A DNA stretch of 64,000 nucleotides from Ilex aquifolium (Eukaryota; Streptophyta; Magnoliopsida; Aquifoliales; Aquifoliaceae). How positions within the stretch are numbered: the first letter of the stretch is position 1; each line of letters starts with the position of its first letter. The DNA lies in the NCBI GenBank assembly GCA_951799425.1, contig OX637394.1, positions 13,138,501-13,202,500 of the forward strand, given 5' to 3'. Both the position numbers and the translations under genes were made by a program. Below, in pieces: positions 38,185 through 50,256 of the stretch. Under the pieces are notes generated by a model. That model did no database searches and was not told where the DNA came from. It saw nothing but the letters and a program-made list of their open reading frames with translations.

Positions 38185-39466
38185 TGTGCAGGGTGATTTT
38201 CGCACAATAGATAAATAAAAACAGCTCTCTCCCTTGGTGAATTCGTGTTTACCTCGAAAGTCGACAATCCGGTGGCAAAGGAACGACCAAAAGTGGCCTA
38301 AGGAGTGGTGATGAGTTGGCCTTCAGGTTGTCCGTTCGATGCCGGTGGGCTGGAGTTTTTTTCGGCGTATCCTGACACTCAAAAGAAGGGTTAGAAGGGC
38401 GTCGGAGTGTTTCCGGCGTATCCCCTCCGACAGTCAAGTCAGTTCTTTGAGAGGGGGGAAGAAGAAAACACTATTTTGCATTTTGGTCTCAGTTTGCGTA
38501 CCTTTGCTTTGCATTTATGAGAGCTATTTATACCTTCCATGAAGGTCATCATTGTTGTTAGGCGGGTCCCGTCAAGAGGAATCCCCCATTGGTCCATTTG
38601 GGAGGCGGCATGTGGAGCACAGTCCTAGGGCAGAGTGTCTGTCTTGTCACGCCAAAAGAAATTTATGCATTTAATGTCAAGATCCCTGAGCATTTAATGC
38701 ACTCCTCCCGGAGTCCGCCGGGGCAATAAATGTGTCACATCCTTCTGAGGGATCATTTAATGTTCTTCGTTGTGGCTGCGCATGCATTGGGGCACTTGCA
38801 TCCTTTGCCATCCAGGAGGTCACGTCGTCTGGACTTTGTACTTCGTGGACTCTCTCTATTGGTTACCAAGTTGCCTATCTTGTCATTCTGACTACCTTGG
38901 GAAGAGGGTTTGATGATTAAGAGCCGCCCCCACCTTTGATGTGGTGACGTCATTCTTGACTTTTCTAAGAACTCCATCATTAGCCATAGCCCAAGTCCCA
39001 AGGTGATCGTCAACACCTTAGCGGAGTGGAGGTCTAGACGCCGAGGTGACGTGTCATGTGGAGAGTGATCCGTGGACAAAATATCGAGGACTCCGCGGAC
39101 AACACGTCGTGGACTCCGAGGTACCTTTAGTGTCGAGATGACGTGTCATGTGTAGAGTGCTCCGCGGACAAGATGCCGATGACTCCGCGGACAACATGTC
39201 GGGACTCCGAGGTACCTTTAGTGCCGAGGTGACATGTCATGTGGAGAATGCTCTGCGGACAACATGTCGAGGACTCCGCGGACAACATGTCGTGGACTCC
39301 GCGGATAACATGTCGTGGACTCCGAGGTACCTTTAGTGCCGAGGACACGTGTTACTCGCAGGAAGCTCCGAGGTGCCGAGGTCATGTGTCGTCCAAAGAA
39401 CACTCCGCGGCCAATATGTTGAGGACACGTGCCTCGTCCCCCTTGATCACAGAAAATGTCCCATCA
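38185..39466 (-). repeat. 3' LTR of gag-only element 1 (1282 bp)
   Basis: On the minus strand it begins TGATGGGACATTTTCTG and ends CACCCTGCACA. A TATA box (TATAAATA) lies at 38525-38532, so U3 is 38535-39466 and R-U5 is 38185-38500. U3 contains a tandem array (39010-39340) of units with GACGTGTCATGTGG, GACTCCGCGGACAA and GAGGTACCTTTAGTG. A purine-rich stretch precedes it at 39467-39490. The open frames here are repeat by-products. Confidence 0.88.
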
Positions 39467-39839
39467 ACTGCTCCCCAGCCCTTGATCTTCATATTGATTG
39501 GAAGACGTGGCAGATGAAGATGAAAGGGCTTGAATGTCCTATCCCTTCGTGTAGCCGTTTTTTCACCGATGCTCCAGTGTTTCCGACACTGTTCCTATCC
39601 CTTAGAGCACCAATTCCTTATCTGCTAGTGTCAATGAGTTCTTTGTCGACATCGAAGGAAACATTGGGAGCGACGTCACTAGTCCTCCATAGATCTGTTT
39701 TCTCACTTTCCTTGTAACTTAGTTTCTGTTTCTGCAGCTTGAGGGACGCAAATCCCTCCTTTTTTGTAATGTAAGGACCTCTTTCTTTTACCAAATGTTT
39801 GCTCATTTCCTTTTCTCCTTTTTTTGTCTTCGGGGCTAA

Positions 39840-40790
39840 GTCTCTTCCTGCAGACTTTGGCTCCTTGGGTCCTTTTGTATCTTTGGAGACAAGAGTCTTT
39901 CTTGAAGACTTTGCCTCTAGGTCATGCCCCCTCCAGGAGGCTGTGCTCATTTTGTCTCTTTGTAGGCAAGAATCTTCTTTGGAGACTTGGCCTCCGGGGC
40001 CATGCCTCTTCCAAGAGGCTTCGCTCTTTTTGTTTCTTTGGAGGCAAGAGTCTTCCTTGTAGATTTTGTCTCCAGGGCCATGCCCCTTCCAGGAGGCTTC
40101 GCTCCTTTTTTTTCTTTGGAGACAAGAGTCTTCTTGAAGACTTGGTCTCCGGGGCCATGCCCTTTCCAGGAGGCTTCGCTCCTTTTGTTTCTTTGGAGGC
40201 AAGAGTCTTCCTTGTAGACTTTGCCTCCAGGGCCATGCCCCTTCTAGGAGGCTTCGCTCCTTTTGTTTCTTTGGAGGCAAGAGTCTTGTTGAAAACTTGG
40301 TCTCCAGGGCCATGCCCTTTCCAGGAGGCTTTGATCCTTTTGTTTCTTTGGAGGCAAGAGTCTTCTTGAAGACTTGGTCTCCGGGGTCATGTCCCTTCCA
40401 GGAGGCTTGCTCCTGTTCTTTATTTGGAGGCAGGAGTCCCTGAGACTCTACCCCCAGGGCCATGCCCTTTCTAGGAGGCTTGCTCATGTTCTTTATTTGG
40501 AGGCAGGAGTCCCTGACTCTGCCCCTAGAGCCATGCCCTTTCTAGGAGGCTTGTTCTTGTTCTTTATTTGGAGGCAGGAGTCTCTGAGACTCTGCCCCCA
40601 GGGTCATGCCCTTTCCTGGAGGCTTGCTCCTGTTCTTTATTTGGAGGCAGGAGTCCCTGAGACTCTGCCCCTAGGGTCATGCCCTTTCTAGGAGGCTTGC
40701 TCCTGTTCTTTATTTGAAGGCAAGAGTCTTCCTTGTAGACTTTGCCTCCGGGGCCATGCCCCATCCAGGACATCACACTTAGTGAAAACA
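39840..40790. repeat. 71-79-bp tandem repeats in place of pol
   Basis: About 12 copies marked by G(C/T)CATGCC at roughly 39921, 40000, 40078, 40154, 40232, 40309, 40386, 40459, 40530, 40602, 40675 and 40752. Each has CCAGGAGGCTT and GGAGGCAAGAGTC-like words. Long frames on both strands (for example 39618-40487 minus) are products of the repeat and show no retroviral domain. Confidence 0.85.
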
Positions 40791-40903
40791 AGTCTTTTCA
40801 AAAATAATACTTCTTGAAATTCGTTACACTCCAGGGCCGAAGTGCAGTATTTCCTTCCAAATCCTCTAACTTGTATGACCTGGAGCCTCCAATTGATGTG
40901 ACT

Positions 40904-42144
40904 TTATATGGTCCTTCTCAATTGGGTCCCATCTTCTATCCTGGAGTACTTATTGATTCGGGCCATCAACCCGCCCATATCCGCTGACGTTTTCTTTGTT
41001 AAGGACTTGTAAAGGTCGGTGTCCCTGGAAAGGCCAAGTCTAAAAGAGGTCGCAACCATGACCTCTGAGAATCCCTCCACCTCGTTCACTTCTTCCCAGT
41101 ATCGAGTGGCGTACTGGCGGAGTGTTTCACCTTCTTTCCATCTCAGGGTTAGTAGTGACCCAACATCCTTGGGGCGCTTGCTCCCTGTGATGAATCGGGC
41201 AGAAAATTGTCTGGTCAGCTCCTTCCAAGACCCTATGCTGTTGGGTGGAAGGGTTTCAAACCATTTCATAGCATTGTCCCCCAGGCTCATTGAGAACACC
41301 CGGCATAGCAACCGGTGATTCAAGTGGTACAGAGAAATCATTTGCTTGTATTGCCTGAGATGGGCCTCCGGGTCAGAACGCTCATCATAAACCTTGAACC
41401 TTGGTACCGCAAACTTCTTTGGGACCTCCATCTCCACGATATGCATAGTGAAGGGCGACTAGATAGCTTCGTTGTCAGTGTCATCCTCCAGGGTGACCTT
41501 ATCCCTCCTCGTAGGATCCAACCATACCCCGAGGTCTTCCCTCTACTTGGGGTGCATTTCTCCACCTTCTCAGCATCAGTCAACATGCCCCCCAGTTCCA
41601 AGGTGTCGGACGGAGAGGGTTGACCCCTCCTCGGACTCCTCCACGCCCCCTCGCCCGGACAGTCCCCGACAAAGGTCATTCCAAGCCAATGGCCTAGTCC
41701 TCTTGGCTGGAACCTCCAGGAGCTGTCCCTTGGCCCTTGGGCGCTTCGGAGCCTTGAAGCTCCTTGCTCTGCTACTCAGACGGTTTCTGAAGTCCCCAGG
41801 TCCCACCTCCCTGACGGATGGCTCCCGTGACTATGCAAGTCTCGAGATCCTCCGCTGGAGAGTGCGAATTCATTGAGCCGATTTAGGACGTTCAAGTTGT
41901 CCTCTTCTAACTGTCGTAGTCGATCCCCGAACCGAGCTTCAATCACATCAGCAAGTTGACGGGCCAAAGGGGTCGATTTTCCAGCCCCGATATTCAAACT
42001 AGTTTGGCAGGTTTTCTCCCTAGAATGAACGGAAAGTTCTTTGTTGACATTTTCAATGCGGCCCTTCGTTCTCAACATGGAGGGAGCCGGTAAATCTATG
42101 TTCCTTTGCTGAAGACCCTTTCCCGATTGACGAGTATTCACCAT
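40904..42144 (-). pseudogene. gag of element 1, interrupted
   Basis: Starts at ATG 42144 (MVNTRQSGKG...), 30 bp beyond the primer-binding site. The first frame stops at 41776, a middle part appears in another frame (41679-41338), and the conserved part is open from 41446 to 40904. That last part reads as a Retrotrans_gag domain: VPRFKVYDERSDPEAHL, MKWFETLPPNSI, W.ELTRQFSARF, ETLRQYATRYWEEV. At least one frameshift or stop separates the N-terminal part from this domain. No CCHC zinc knuckle is seen downstream. Confidence 0.85.
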
Positions 42145-42173
42145 GGTTATTGTTCTTGGGAAAGCTTGGACGT

Positions 42174-42191
42174 TTCCCACAGACGGCGCCA
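42174..42191 (-). promoter_or_regulatory. Primer-binding site of element 1
   Basis: Directly inside the 5' LTR, on the minus strand: TGGCGCCGTCTGTGGGAA. The TGGCGCCGT start complements the 3' end of plant tRNA-Asp-type molecules. The same core is used by the element at 58418-62178. Confidence 0.75.
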
Positions 42192-43013
42192 GATTGTGCA
42201 AGGTGATTTTCGCATAATAAATAAATAAAAACAGCTCTCTCCATTGGTGAACTCGTATTTACCTCAAAAGTCGATGATCCGGTGGCAAGGGAACAGCCAA
42301 AAGTGGCCTAAGGAGTGGTGATGAGTTGGCCTTCAGGCTGTCCGTTCGATGCCGACGGGCTGGAGTATTTTTCGGCATATCCTAACACTCAAAAGAAGGG
42401 TTAGAAGGGCGCCTGAGTGTTTCCGGTGTATCTCATCCGACAGTCAAGTCAGTTCTTTGAGGGGCATAAGAAATCAATATTTTGCATTTTAGTCTTAGTT
42501 TGCGTACCTTTGCTTTGCATTTGTGAGAGTTATTTATACCTTCTATGAAGGTCATCATTGCTGTTAGGCGGGTCCCGTCCAGAGGAAGTCCCCCATTGGT
42601 CCATTTGGGAGGCGGCATGTGGAGCACAGTCCTAGGGCAAAGTGTCTGTCTTGTCATGCCAAAAGAAATCTCTGCATTTAATGTCAGGATCCCCGAGCAT
42701 TTAATACACTCCTCCCGGAGTCCGCCGGACAATAAATGTGTCTCATCCTTCTGAGGGATCATTTAATGTCCTTCGTTGTGGCTGCGCATGCGTTGGGGCA
42801 CTTGCGTCCTTTGCCATCCAGGAGGTCACGTCGTCTGGACTTTGTACTTCGTGGACTCTCTCTATTGGTTACCAGGTTGCCAATCTTGTCATTCTGACTA
42901 CCTTGGGAAGAGGGTTTGATGATTAAGAGTCGCCCCCACCTTTGATGTGGTGACGTCATTCTTGACTTTTCTAAGAACTCCATCATTAGCCATAGCCCAA
43001 GTCCCAAGGTGAT

Positions 43014-45218
43014 TGTAAACCCCCACATTCGTATCTTTATATAGTAATATAATTATGTTTTGAAATGCTAATATATGTGATGATGTATGCATGAACTATG
43101 TATATTGTAAGAGTAGAAATAAAAATGTTAGGCGAGGTAATAGGGTATGTATTGGAAGCTAGGAAGTATTCCGGAGTGAAAGCACACTTAAGAGAAAATT
43201 TGGGTAGAAAAGATTTTGGACATTGCCTAATATTTGGATCATAAATTTTTATCCTAATGTCCGTTTGATCTGAAATTTTGACAGTAGATAATAGACTTCC
43301 AGGGTTACAAAATAGTATTTCACAAAAATTTTCCAAATCGACCTATAAACAGGCCAAAATTTCACTGGAAGTTCCACTAAAAACTAGGAGGACGTTCGAA
43401 CGTGAATCGACGTTCGAACGTGAGTGAGTCCCAGTACTTTGGTGTCTGCAAAGCTCTGATGGAAATGCAAAAGTACTGGGAGCAACCAACGTTTGAACGC
43501 CAAAGTGACGTTCGAACGTAAATCAATAATTTGCACTATTGACGTTCGAACGCCAATGACGTTCGAACGTGAGTTACGAATTCTGACTTTCAGAATCGCG
43601 CACAAGAGGCCAATTCTTCCCCTATAAATACTTAAGGACACCTCCATTAGCCTCATTTCAACATTTCTAACCCTAGATAGTCTTAGAGATGAAGAAAGAA
43701 GGGGAAAAACAAGAGATCAAAGTGTTGATTCAAGTTGGGAAAGATCAAATCTTCAAGTTTTCACCCAAAACCAAGAAAGCAAGGTAGGAGTTTCTTCTCA
43801 CTCTTGTTCATTGAGGCTAAGGCTTATATATGTATATGTTTTGACTATAAGTCTTAGATATATGTTATGGAATCATTATTTCTTGATGCTCTTGTAAATA
43901 TTATCATGTTTTGAACAAAGCTATGGTCGGATAACTATAGAATCTCTTTTTCTTGTCTCAAAACCCTAGTTTTCAAGAGAAATTGATTTTTCTCTTGATT
44001 TTTTCTTTGTTCTTGATTTCAAAACTCTAGTGTTTTGTATTGAACAATAAAATGGTATTTTTGATGATCTCTTACTTATTTTCTTAAATTATTCTATTGG
44101 AATAATACATGTAAAATTTGGGGATTTTGGATTTGCTTGTGATTTGAAGAAATTAGTTGGTGTTGTATCTCTTGTGGATGTTTGGATGACCATGAGTGGC
44201 CGTTGACCGAGTATCGTAGAGTGGGTTAGATGCGTTTCTTACTCCGTGTGGGTTTGAATGTTCTCTATCACTCATAGTGGGGTTGGTGTCTTGCGAGGAC
44301 CAAACCACTATTCGCTCACGTGGTACCGAGGCTGAGAGTTAGTATACTATTCCTGGGTTGGATCGTCCCTGCCGATGCGTCGGTATACGCCCTTCCTAAA
44401 GTTGTGTATCCTTACGAGGATTGGATGTGTGTGTGTGGGCCAAGATATTCTCGATATGTTTATTCATGCGATGTCATACATCATACTTGAGATACATATA
44501 CATAATGTTGTGAAAGATACAAGTTGTGGTTTGATATACAGTTTTGGGAAATGATATCTTGTGGGTTATTATTTATTGTTGTGAAAATGGTTTATTACAA
44601 GAACTTGTTGGAAATGGCTTATTGTTGGGAATTGGTTTTACTTCTTCATTCCATATATTGTTACTGTGTAAACTTGAGATCTTATAAATTGTCCCGGTTT
44701 ATTTTAAAAGTTATATATGATATTTGTGAAATGAGACCAACTTGTTTTATATGTTTTCTAAACTTTGTTCGAGTTTGAGAGGATTTTCCTACATAGCTTA
44801 GTGTTCACCCCCTACAAACAACATTCTTTTCAGATTTTGGTTTAGAGGAGAAGCTTAGAGTTGACGAGCAGGTAGCTTGGGAAGCTCAACTTGATGGGCA
44901 TGTGGACCTAGAGGAGGATATCTAGAACTGTTCTTTTTATGTCCTAGAATAGGAGGTTTATTTTGAGATAATGTTCATGTTAGTATTTTTCTTATTCCGC
45001 TGCAAGATAATAGTTAATTTTTGGGATGTAATTGTCGTAGTTGGGGCATATTCTTTTGGATGCAATGACCATGACTTGACATATTTTTTTGGATGAAGTT
45101 GTAAATATTATGGATGATGAAATGGAATTTTCTTTATGTATGGATCTTATTAGTTGCTCTCATGATGTGAATGGTTTTAGATTGTACTGCCGTCCAATGA
45201 GGATTTTGGGGCGTTACA
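43014..45218 (+). mobile_element. Solo LTR of about 2.2 kb, nested in the 5' LTR
   Basis: Begins TGTAAACCCCCAC and ends GGGGCGTTACA (TG...CA). It is flanked by GTGAT and TTGAT (5 bp, one difference); the other LTR shows the unoccupied GTGAT. A TATA box (CTATAAATA) is at 43622-43630, and a cluster of the 12-bp palindrome ACGTTCGAACGT lies just upstream (43391-43570). No gag or pol is seen. Size and termini suit a Ty3-gypsy LTR; the lineage is not established. Confidence 0.75.
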
Positions 45219-45346
45219 TTGATCGCCAACACCTTGGCGGAGTGGAGGTCTAGACGCCAAGGTGATATGTCATGTGGAGAGTGATCCGTGGACAAGATGT
45301 CGAGGACTCCGTGGACAACACGTCGTGGACTCCGAGGTACCTTTAG

Positions 45347-47080
45347 TAGGGATGACAGTGGACCGGGAAAAAACGGGTATTCGTCCAAACCCGCCCCGTT
45401 TGGACCGGGGATTGACTATACGTATTGGACGGTGGACGTATACGGGGATACCCGTATAAACCCGTGCGGGGATGAAGGCGGGGATGGACTTACCCTTACC
45501 CTCGCCCCCGCCCGTCCCCGTCCCCGTCCCCGTCCCCGTTATACCCGTTATATATATATATATATATAGAGATAAATAAATAAACTCAAGTTAAAGGCTT
45601 AAAGCCCTAAGCCCTATCTTACTACTCTCGTCTTCCTCTATCAGCTTCAGCGACGCCCGTCTCTCTCTCTCTCCTCTTCCTCTAAGTTCAATCGCTGCAC
45701 TCCTCTCCGTCGGCGACTGCTCCTCTCCTCTCAACGGCGACTGCTCCATCTCCATCGACGCTGCGAACTGAACCTCTCAACGGCGACTGCTCCATCTCCA
45801 TCGGCGTTGCGAACTGAAGTTGGTATATATTGACGTTTGTTGTTTGTGCATAACTTTCTCTTCTTCACGACGACTTTAGTTTTTTTACCCACCCCTCTCT
45901 CTTTTGGCAGTAAACGATTCATAGATGTTCTCTGTATAGGTACTTCTCTCTCCCCCTCTCTTTCTCTGTCTTCGTCTCTTTGAATTTCACTTGGTTATTA
46001 GTCGTCGTTTCCGAGTGATTGTGATTTTTATGTGTTTTTTTCGTTTATTTAGTCGAAGGGATTGATTAAGTCCTGGGCTACTGATGTAAATTTTGTATGT
46101 TTGCATGTATAGCTGATTCTTCCTGTAAATTTTTCTTTATTTGCAAAATACAATGACCACAAAAAAGTATGAATGGTGTGGAATTCAATTGGGTTTTGCT
46201 TGCGTATCAGCTCTGTTTTGATGCGTTTGTTTCTGGGTATTTGTGTTTCTTGGAAATTGAATATATTTTTTTATCTAATTCAGGTGATAATTTTGGAAAT
46301 TGGGACAAATTGAACAGAGACCAAGTAAATTTTATGAGGTTGTCATATGGATTCTGATTAATCGTGTTGGATTCTGCTTAATTGTGTTGAATTTTTACAT
46401 GAGTTGTGTAGATATTAAAGTGTGCTGGGGCTTTGATCTTTGACTCATCTTTGGGAGCAGATTCTAGATGTATTGGGATGAGTTCCCTTTGCCTTGTTAT
46501 TGGGATTGGCTTGATGTATCTACATTCTCGAGGACTAAATTGTTATAGTTTTGTTCCTTAATCCATTCTATGAGACACTTCATTCATTCTCATATTTCTA
46601 TTAAATCTAGATATGACTAATTTCCATCTGAAAGCATAAATAATTGCAGCCTAAACTTCATTTTCCAAAGAGTCCCCATTATGTGTGTTAGATATGACTA
46701 ATTTCAGTCTCATTATTGCAGCCTAAACTTCATTCTCATTATGTGTGTTAGATATGACTAATTTTCGTCTGAAAGCATAAATATGTTATCCTATTATGTT
46801 GTGTTAGATTATATAGAATGTTGTTGGATTATTTAAAATGTTGAATTTATTTAAAATTTTGGATTATGTTGGCTTGGGCTTGGGCTTGGGCTTGGGCTTG
46901 GGCGGGTACGGGGGAAGCGGGGACGGGGACGGGGATTAGAAATTTCCCCGTGGACGGGGATGGGGATGAAAACTATCCCCGTTAACGGGGGTGGACCGGG
47001 GGATGGACGGAGTTTTTTTAAACGGGTATAGGGATGAAGACTACACTCCCCGCCCCCGCTTCGGTCCACTAACATCCCTA
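45347..47080. mobile_element. hAT-type non-autonomous element, nested in the 5' LTR
   Basis: TIRs begin TAGGGATGACAGTGGACC on the left and, inverted, TAGGGATGTTAGTGGACC on the right. The 8-bp target duplication ACCTTTAG (45339-45346 and 47081-47088) is exact and matches the unoccupied site in the partner LTR. Subterminal regions are rich in CCGTCCCC/GGGGACGG repeats. The interior (45590-46860) looks like a CT-rich leader followed by intron-like T-rich DNA. No transposase was found. Confidence 0.88.
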
Positions 47081-47430
47081 ACCTTTAGTGCCGAGATGAC
47101 GTGTCATGTGGAGAGTGCTCCGCGGACAAGATGCCGAGGACTCCGCGGACAACATGTCGTGGACTCTGAGGTACCTTTAGTGCCGAGGTGACATGTCATG
47201 GGGAGAATGCTCCGCGGACAAGATGCCGAGAATTCCGCGGACAACATGTCGTGGACTCCGCGGACAACATGTCGTGGACTCCGAGGTACCTTTAGTGTCG
47301 AGGACACGTGTTACTCGTAGGAAGCTCCGAGGTGCCGAGGTCACGTGTCGTCCAAAGAACACTCTGCGACCAATATGTCGAGGACACGTATCTCGTCCCC
47401 CTTGATCACAGAAAATGTCCCATCAGGAAG

Positions 47431-48200
47431 ATTAAAAAGTTATTTTATGGAGAGGATTTTTTTTTTAATTTGAAAAGCAAAAAATAACCATATTTTAAAT
47501 TCTCATATGTGTGTTAACACTTGGTCAATTGTGTATTATATGTTTTCCTGAAAAGTAACACTTCCTCGTTGAATTATACTATTATATGTTTTTCGCATTC
47601 CTATGCTAATAAAGAGTGAACTCTATTACTTACCCCCAAAAAAAAAAAAAAAAGTGAGCAATGTTACGGAACTTTCATGAAACACAACGTTTTATTTGTT
47701 GAAAACATGTGAGTTGAGTTGAATTGAATTGAATATATTAGAATAGAAAGGTAATTACAAGACTCTAGCTTAAGATTTCAGTTGAACATTTTTTATATAT
47801 ACATCAATAGATTATTGTTATTATACCGAACAACTATCACAACTTTCGACGAATGCATCTATAACAGATGAAAAAACATCTACAAATGAGAGAAGAAAAT
47901 CCTGACAGAGATCTCAATAGAACCCACAAAAAGGGGATTTTGGATAAATTAGGTAAAATTAAGTCTCAATTTTCATGACTGAAACAGTAAAATAAAATTT
48001 TCACTGTTGAAGACATTAATATTAGATGAAATTCACTGTTTAAAATTTTGTATATTTTAACGTCAAGTAAATTAGTAAATTAAGTCCCAATTTTAATGAT
48101 CGAAACAAAGAAATAAATTTAATTTTTACTGTCCTAAACATTAAAATTAGATAAATTTAACTGTTTTACATTTGTTGTTTTGATTGAATTTGGAGTAGTA
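47431..48200. other. AT-rich intergenic DNA
   Basis: Contains two similar stretches (47940-48060 and 48062-48170) with AAATTAGGTAAAATTAAGTC-like and TTTAACTGTTT-like words, suggesting a local duplication. No gene is seen. Confidence 0.45.
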
Positions 48201-48460
48201 TGTTGTGATCAAATATTTTTTAGTTCAATAATTTTTCACTGTTTTTGAGTTCACTTTTTTTTATTATTTTTGGGTTCACTGTTTTTCACTATTTTTGAGT
48301 TCAATAATTTTTTTACTATTTTTGAAATCAGTAATTTTTTATTATTTTTGAGTTCAATAATTTTTCACTATTTTTTAGTTCACTATTATTCACTAGTTTT
48401 AGTTCACTAATTTTTCATTATTTTTTAGTTTGACTAGTTTTTTACTATTTTTAGTGGTGG
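48201..48460. repeat. Short imperfect tandem repeats
   Basis: Repeats of 20-30 bp of the form TTTTTGAGTTCAATAATTTTTCACTA lead directly into the GGT-rich array. Confidence 0.7.
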
Positions 48461-50050
48461 GTGGTGGTAGTGGTTGATAGTGATGGTGGGTGGTTTACTA
48501 GTTTTTCACTGTTTTGAGTGGCTGGTGGTAGTGGTTGGCAGTGATGATGGGTGGTGGCGGCAATGATGGTGGGTGGAATTATTGTGGCGTGGCAATGGTG
48601 GTGGTGGACTAGTTTTTTATTGTTTTGGGTAGTGGTGGTGGGGTGTGGGTGGTGGTGATGTTGTTGGTGGTGGTGGTAGTGGATTATGGTGGTGGGTGGT
48701 GGTTTAGCGACGATGTTGGGTGGTGCGTTAGTTTTTTACTGTTTTGAGTCGTGAATGGAGGTGGTTGGCGGCGATGGTGGGTTAATTTTTATTGTTTTGG
48801 GTGGTGGGTTATTTTGTTATTATTTTGGGTGGTGAGTGGTAGTGGTTGTCGGCAATGGTGGGTGATGGCGGCGGCGACGGTTGGTAGGTAGTGATGAGTT
48901 TTGGGTAGTAGTGGTTGACGACGATGGTGGGTGGTGGTAGGCTAGTTTTTCATTATTTTGGGTGGTGAATGGTGTTGGTTGGCGGCGATAGGTGGTGAGA
49001 TTTTTACTGTTTTGGGTGGTGGGTTATTTTTTTTATTATTTTGGGTGGTAAGTGGTGGTGGTTGGTGACAATAGGTGGTGGTGGTGGCGTTGACGGTTGG
49101 TGGGTAGTGGTGAGTTTTAGGTAATAGTGGTTGACAACGATGGTGAGTAGTGGGTGGTGGTAGGCTAGTTTTTCATTGTTTTGGGTGGTGAGTGGTGTTG
49201 GTTGGCGGTGATAGTGAGAGGTGGTGATTGGTAACGATGGTGGATGATGATTGGGGATGGGTGGTGTTGGGTGTGGGTGGGGTGGCGGGTAGTGGTGGTG
49301 GTGGTTGGATCATAGTGGTGGTTGGCGGCGATAGTAGGTGGTGGTGGGTAATGGTGGTTGGTGGGTGGTGGGTGATGGTTGGTGGACAACAACGAGTGGT
49401 GGTGGTGGTGGGCGACGGTGACGGTGGTGGTAGTTGTGGTGGTAGTGACAGTGATGATGGTGGTGGTTGTTGACTGTGGTGAGCTAGTTATTCACTATTT
49501 TGGGTGGTGGGTGATGATTGTTGGCGGCGATTGTGGGTGGTGGTGGTTTATGGCGATGGTGGGTGATGGTGGTGGGTGGTGGAGGTGGCAATGGGTAGTG
49601 GTTGGCAGCGATGGGTGGTGGTGGTGGTGGTTGGTGGACGACAGTTAGTGGTGATTGTTGATGGTGATGGTGGGTGGCAATGCGTGGTAGGTAGCGGCAA
49701 CGGTAGATGGTGGTGGTTGGCGGCTGATGGTGGTTGCGGGGGTGATTGGTGGTTATTGATGGCGATGGTGGGTGATGGTGGTGGTTGGTGGCGATGGTGG
49801 GTGATACTGGTGGTGGGTGGTGGTGGCGATGGGTGTTAGTGGGTGGGAGTTGTGGGTGAGGTATAGTGGCGATGGGTGGTGGTGGTGGTGGTGGTTGGTG
49901 GCGGGTGATGGTGGTGGTTTATGGCGATGGTGGGTGTTAATGGGTGGGGTTGGTGGCAGGTGGTGGTGATGGGTGGTGGGTCATGATGGTGGTGGTGGTG
50001 GTGGTGGTGGTGGTGGTGGTTGGTGGTTTATGGCGATGGTGGGTGTTAAG
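48461..50050. repeat. GGT/GTG-rich low-complexity array (1.6 kb)
   Basis: Almost entirely GGTGGT, GGTGGGT and GGCGATGGTGGGT words on the plus strand, with interspersed TTTTTCACTGTTTTGGGT units in its first half. The Gly/Val/Trp-rich and His/Pro/Thr-rich open frames are by-products of the repeat. The strong G bias of one strand makes it a candidate for G-quadruplex or R-loop formation. Confidence 0.9.
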
Positions 50051-50068
50051 AGGTTTCTTTTTCTTCTT

Positions 50069-50256
50069 ACTTCATGCAGCATACAGAAGTTGACGACTTA
50101 GCATTAAATAAAAAGGCAGGAAAATACCCATTTTCACAATATGTGGTTCAAATCAAAATGGTTGAATTTATCATAGAAGCTGAAGAACTACTAAAACAAC
50201 GTGAAACCCTTTTCCCTATCCTAGACAACAGGAAACAAATGATTTTTCATTTTTAA
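50069..50256 (+). other. Possible exon of an unidentified gene
   Basis: A good splice acceptor (TTCTTCTTACTTCATGCAG) is followed by a frame open to a stop at 50254-50256 (HTEVDDLALNKKAGKYPFSQ..., about 58 codons). Composition is protein-like, unlike the array before it, but no domain is recognised. A second exon-like piece may lie at about 50495-50585 (LKVSAKLVEATCQRG..., between a TTTAG acceptor and a GTAAGG donor). I could not link the pieces into one gene. Confidence 0.3.

Larger units (their letters stand above)
38185..47425 (-). mobile_element. Gag-only Ty3-gypsy-type LTR retrotransposon (TR-GAG-like), with nested insertions
   Basis: Two LTRs (38185-39466 and 42195-47425, the latter split by two later insertions) bracket 2.7 kb with a primer-binding site, a gag remnant and tandem repeats. 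GGAAG flanks the whole (38180-38184 and 47426-47430). On the minus strand the 5' LTR is the one at 42195-47425. Protease, reverse transcriptase, RNase H and integrase are absent, so mobility would need proteins from another element. This architecture corresponds to the TR-GAG class of plant non-autonomous retrotransposons. Confidence 0.9.
42195..47425 (-). repeat. 5' LTR of element 1, split by two insertions
   Basis: The LTR pieces are 42195-43013, 45219-45346 and 47081-47425 (the duplicated target bases count twice). They match the 3' LTR closely and share the TATA box (TATAAATA at 42531-42538). The intact partner LTR gives the empty sites for both insertions. Confidence 0.88.

Noticed and set aside
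39618..40487. 289-codon minus-strand frame rich in Lys, Gly and Pro
   Set aside because: Composed of ~78-bp tandem repeats between gag and the LTR; no protease, RT or integrase motifs.
49165..49839. Gly/Val/Trp-rich and His/Pro-rich frames
   Set aside because: By-products of the GGT array on both strands.
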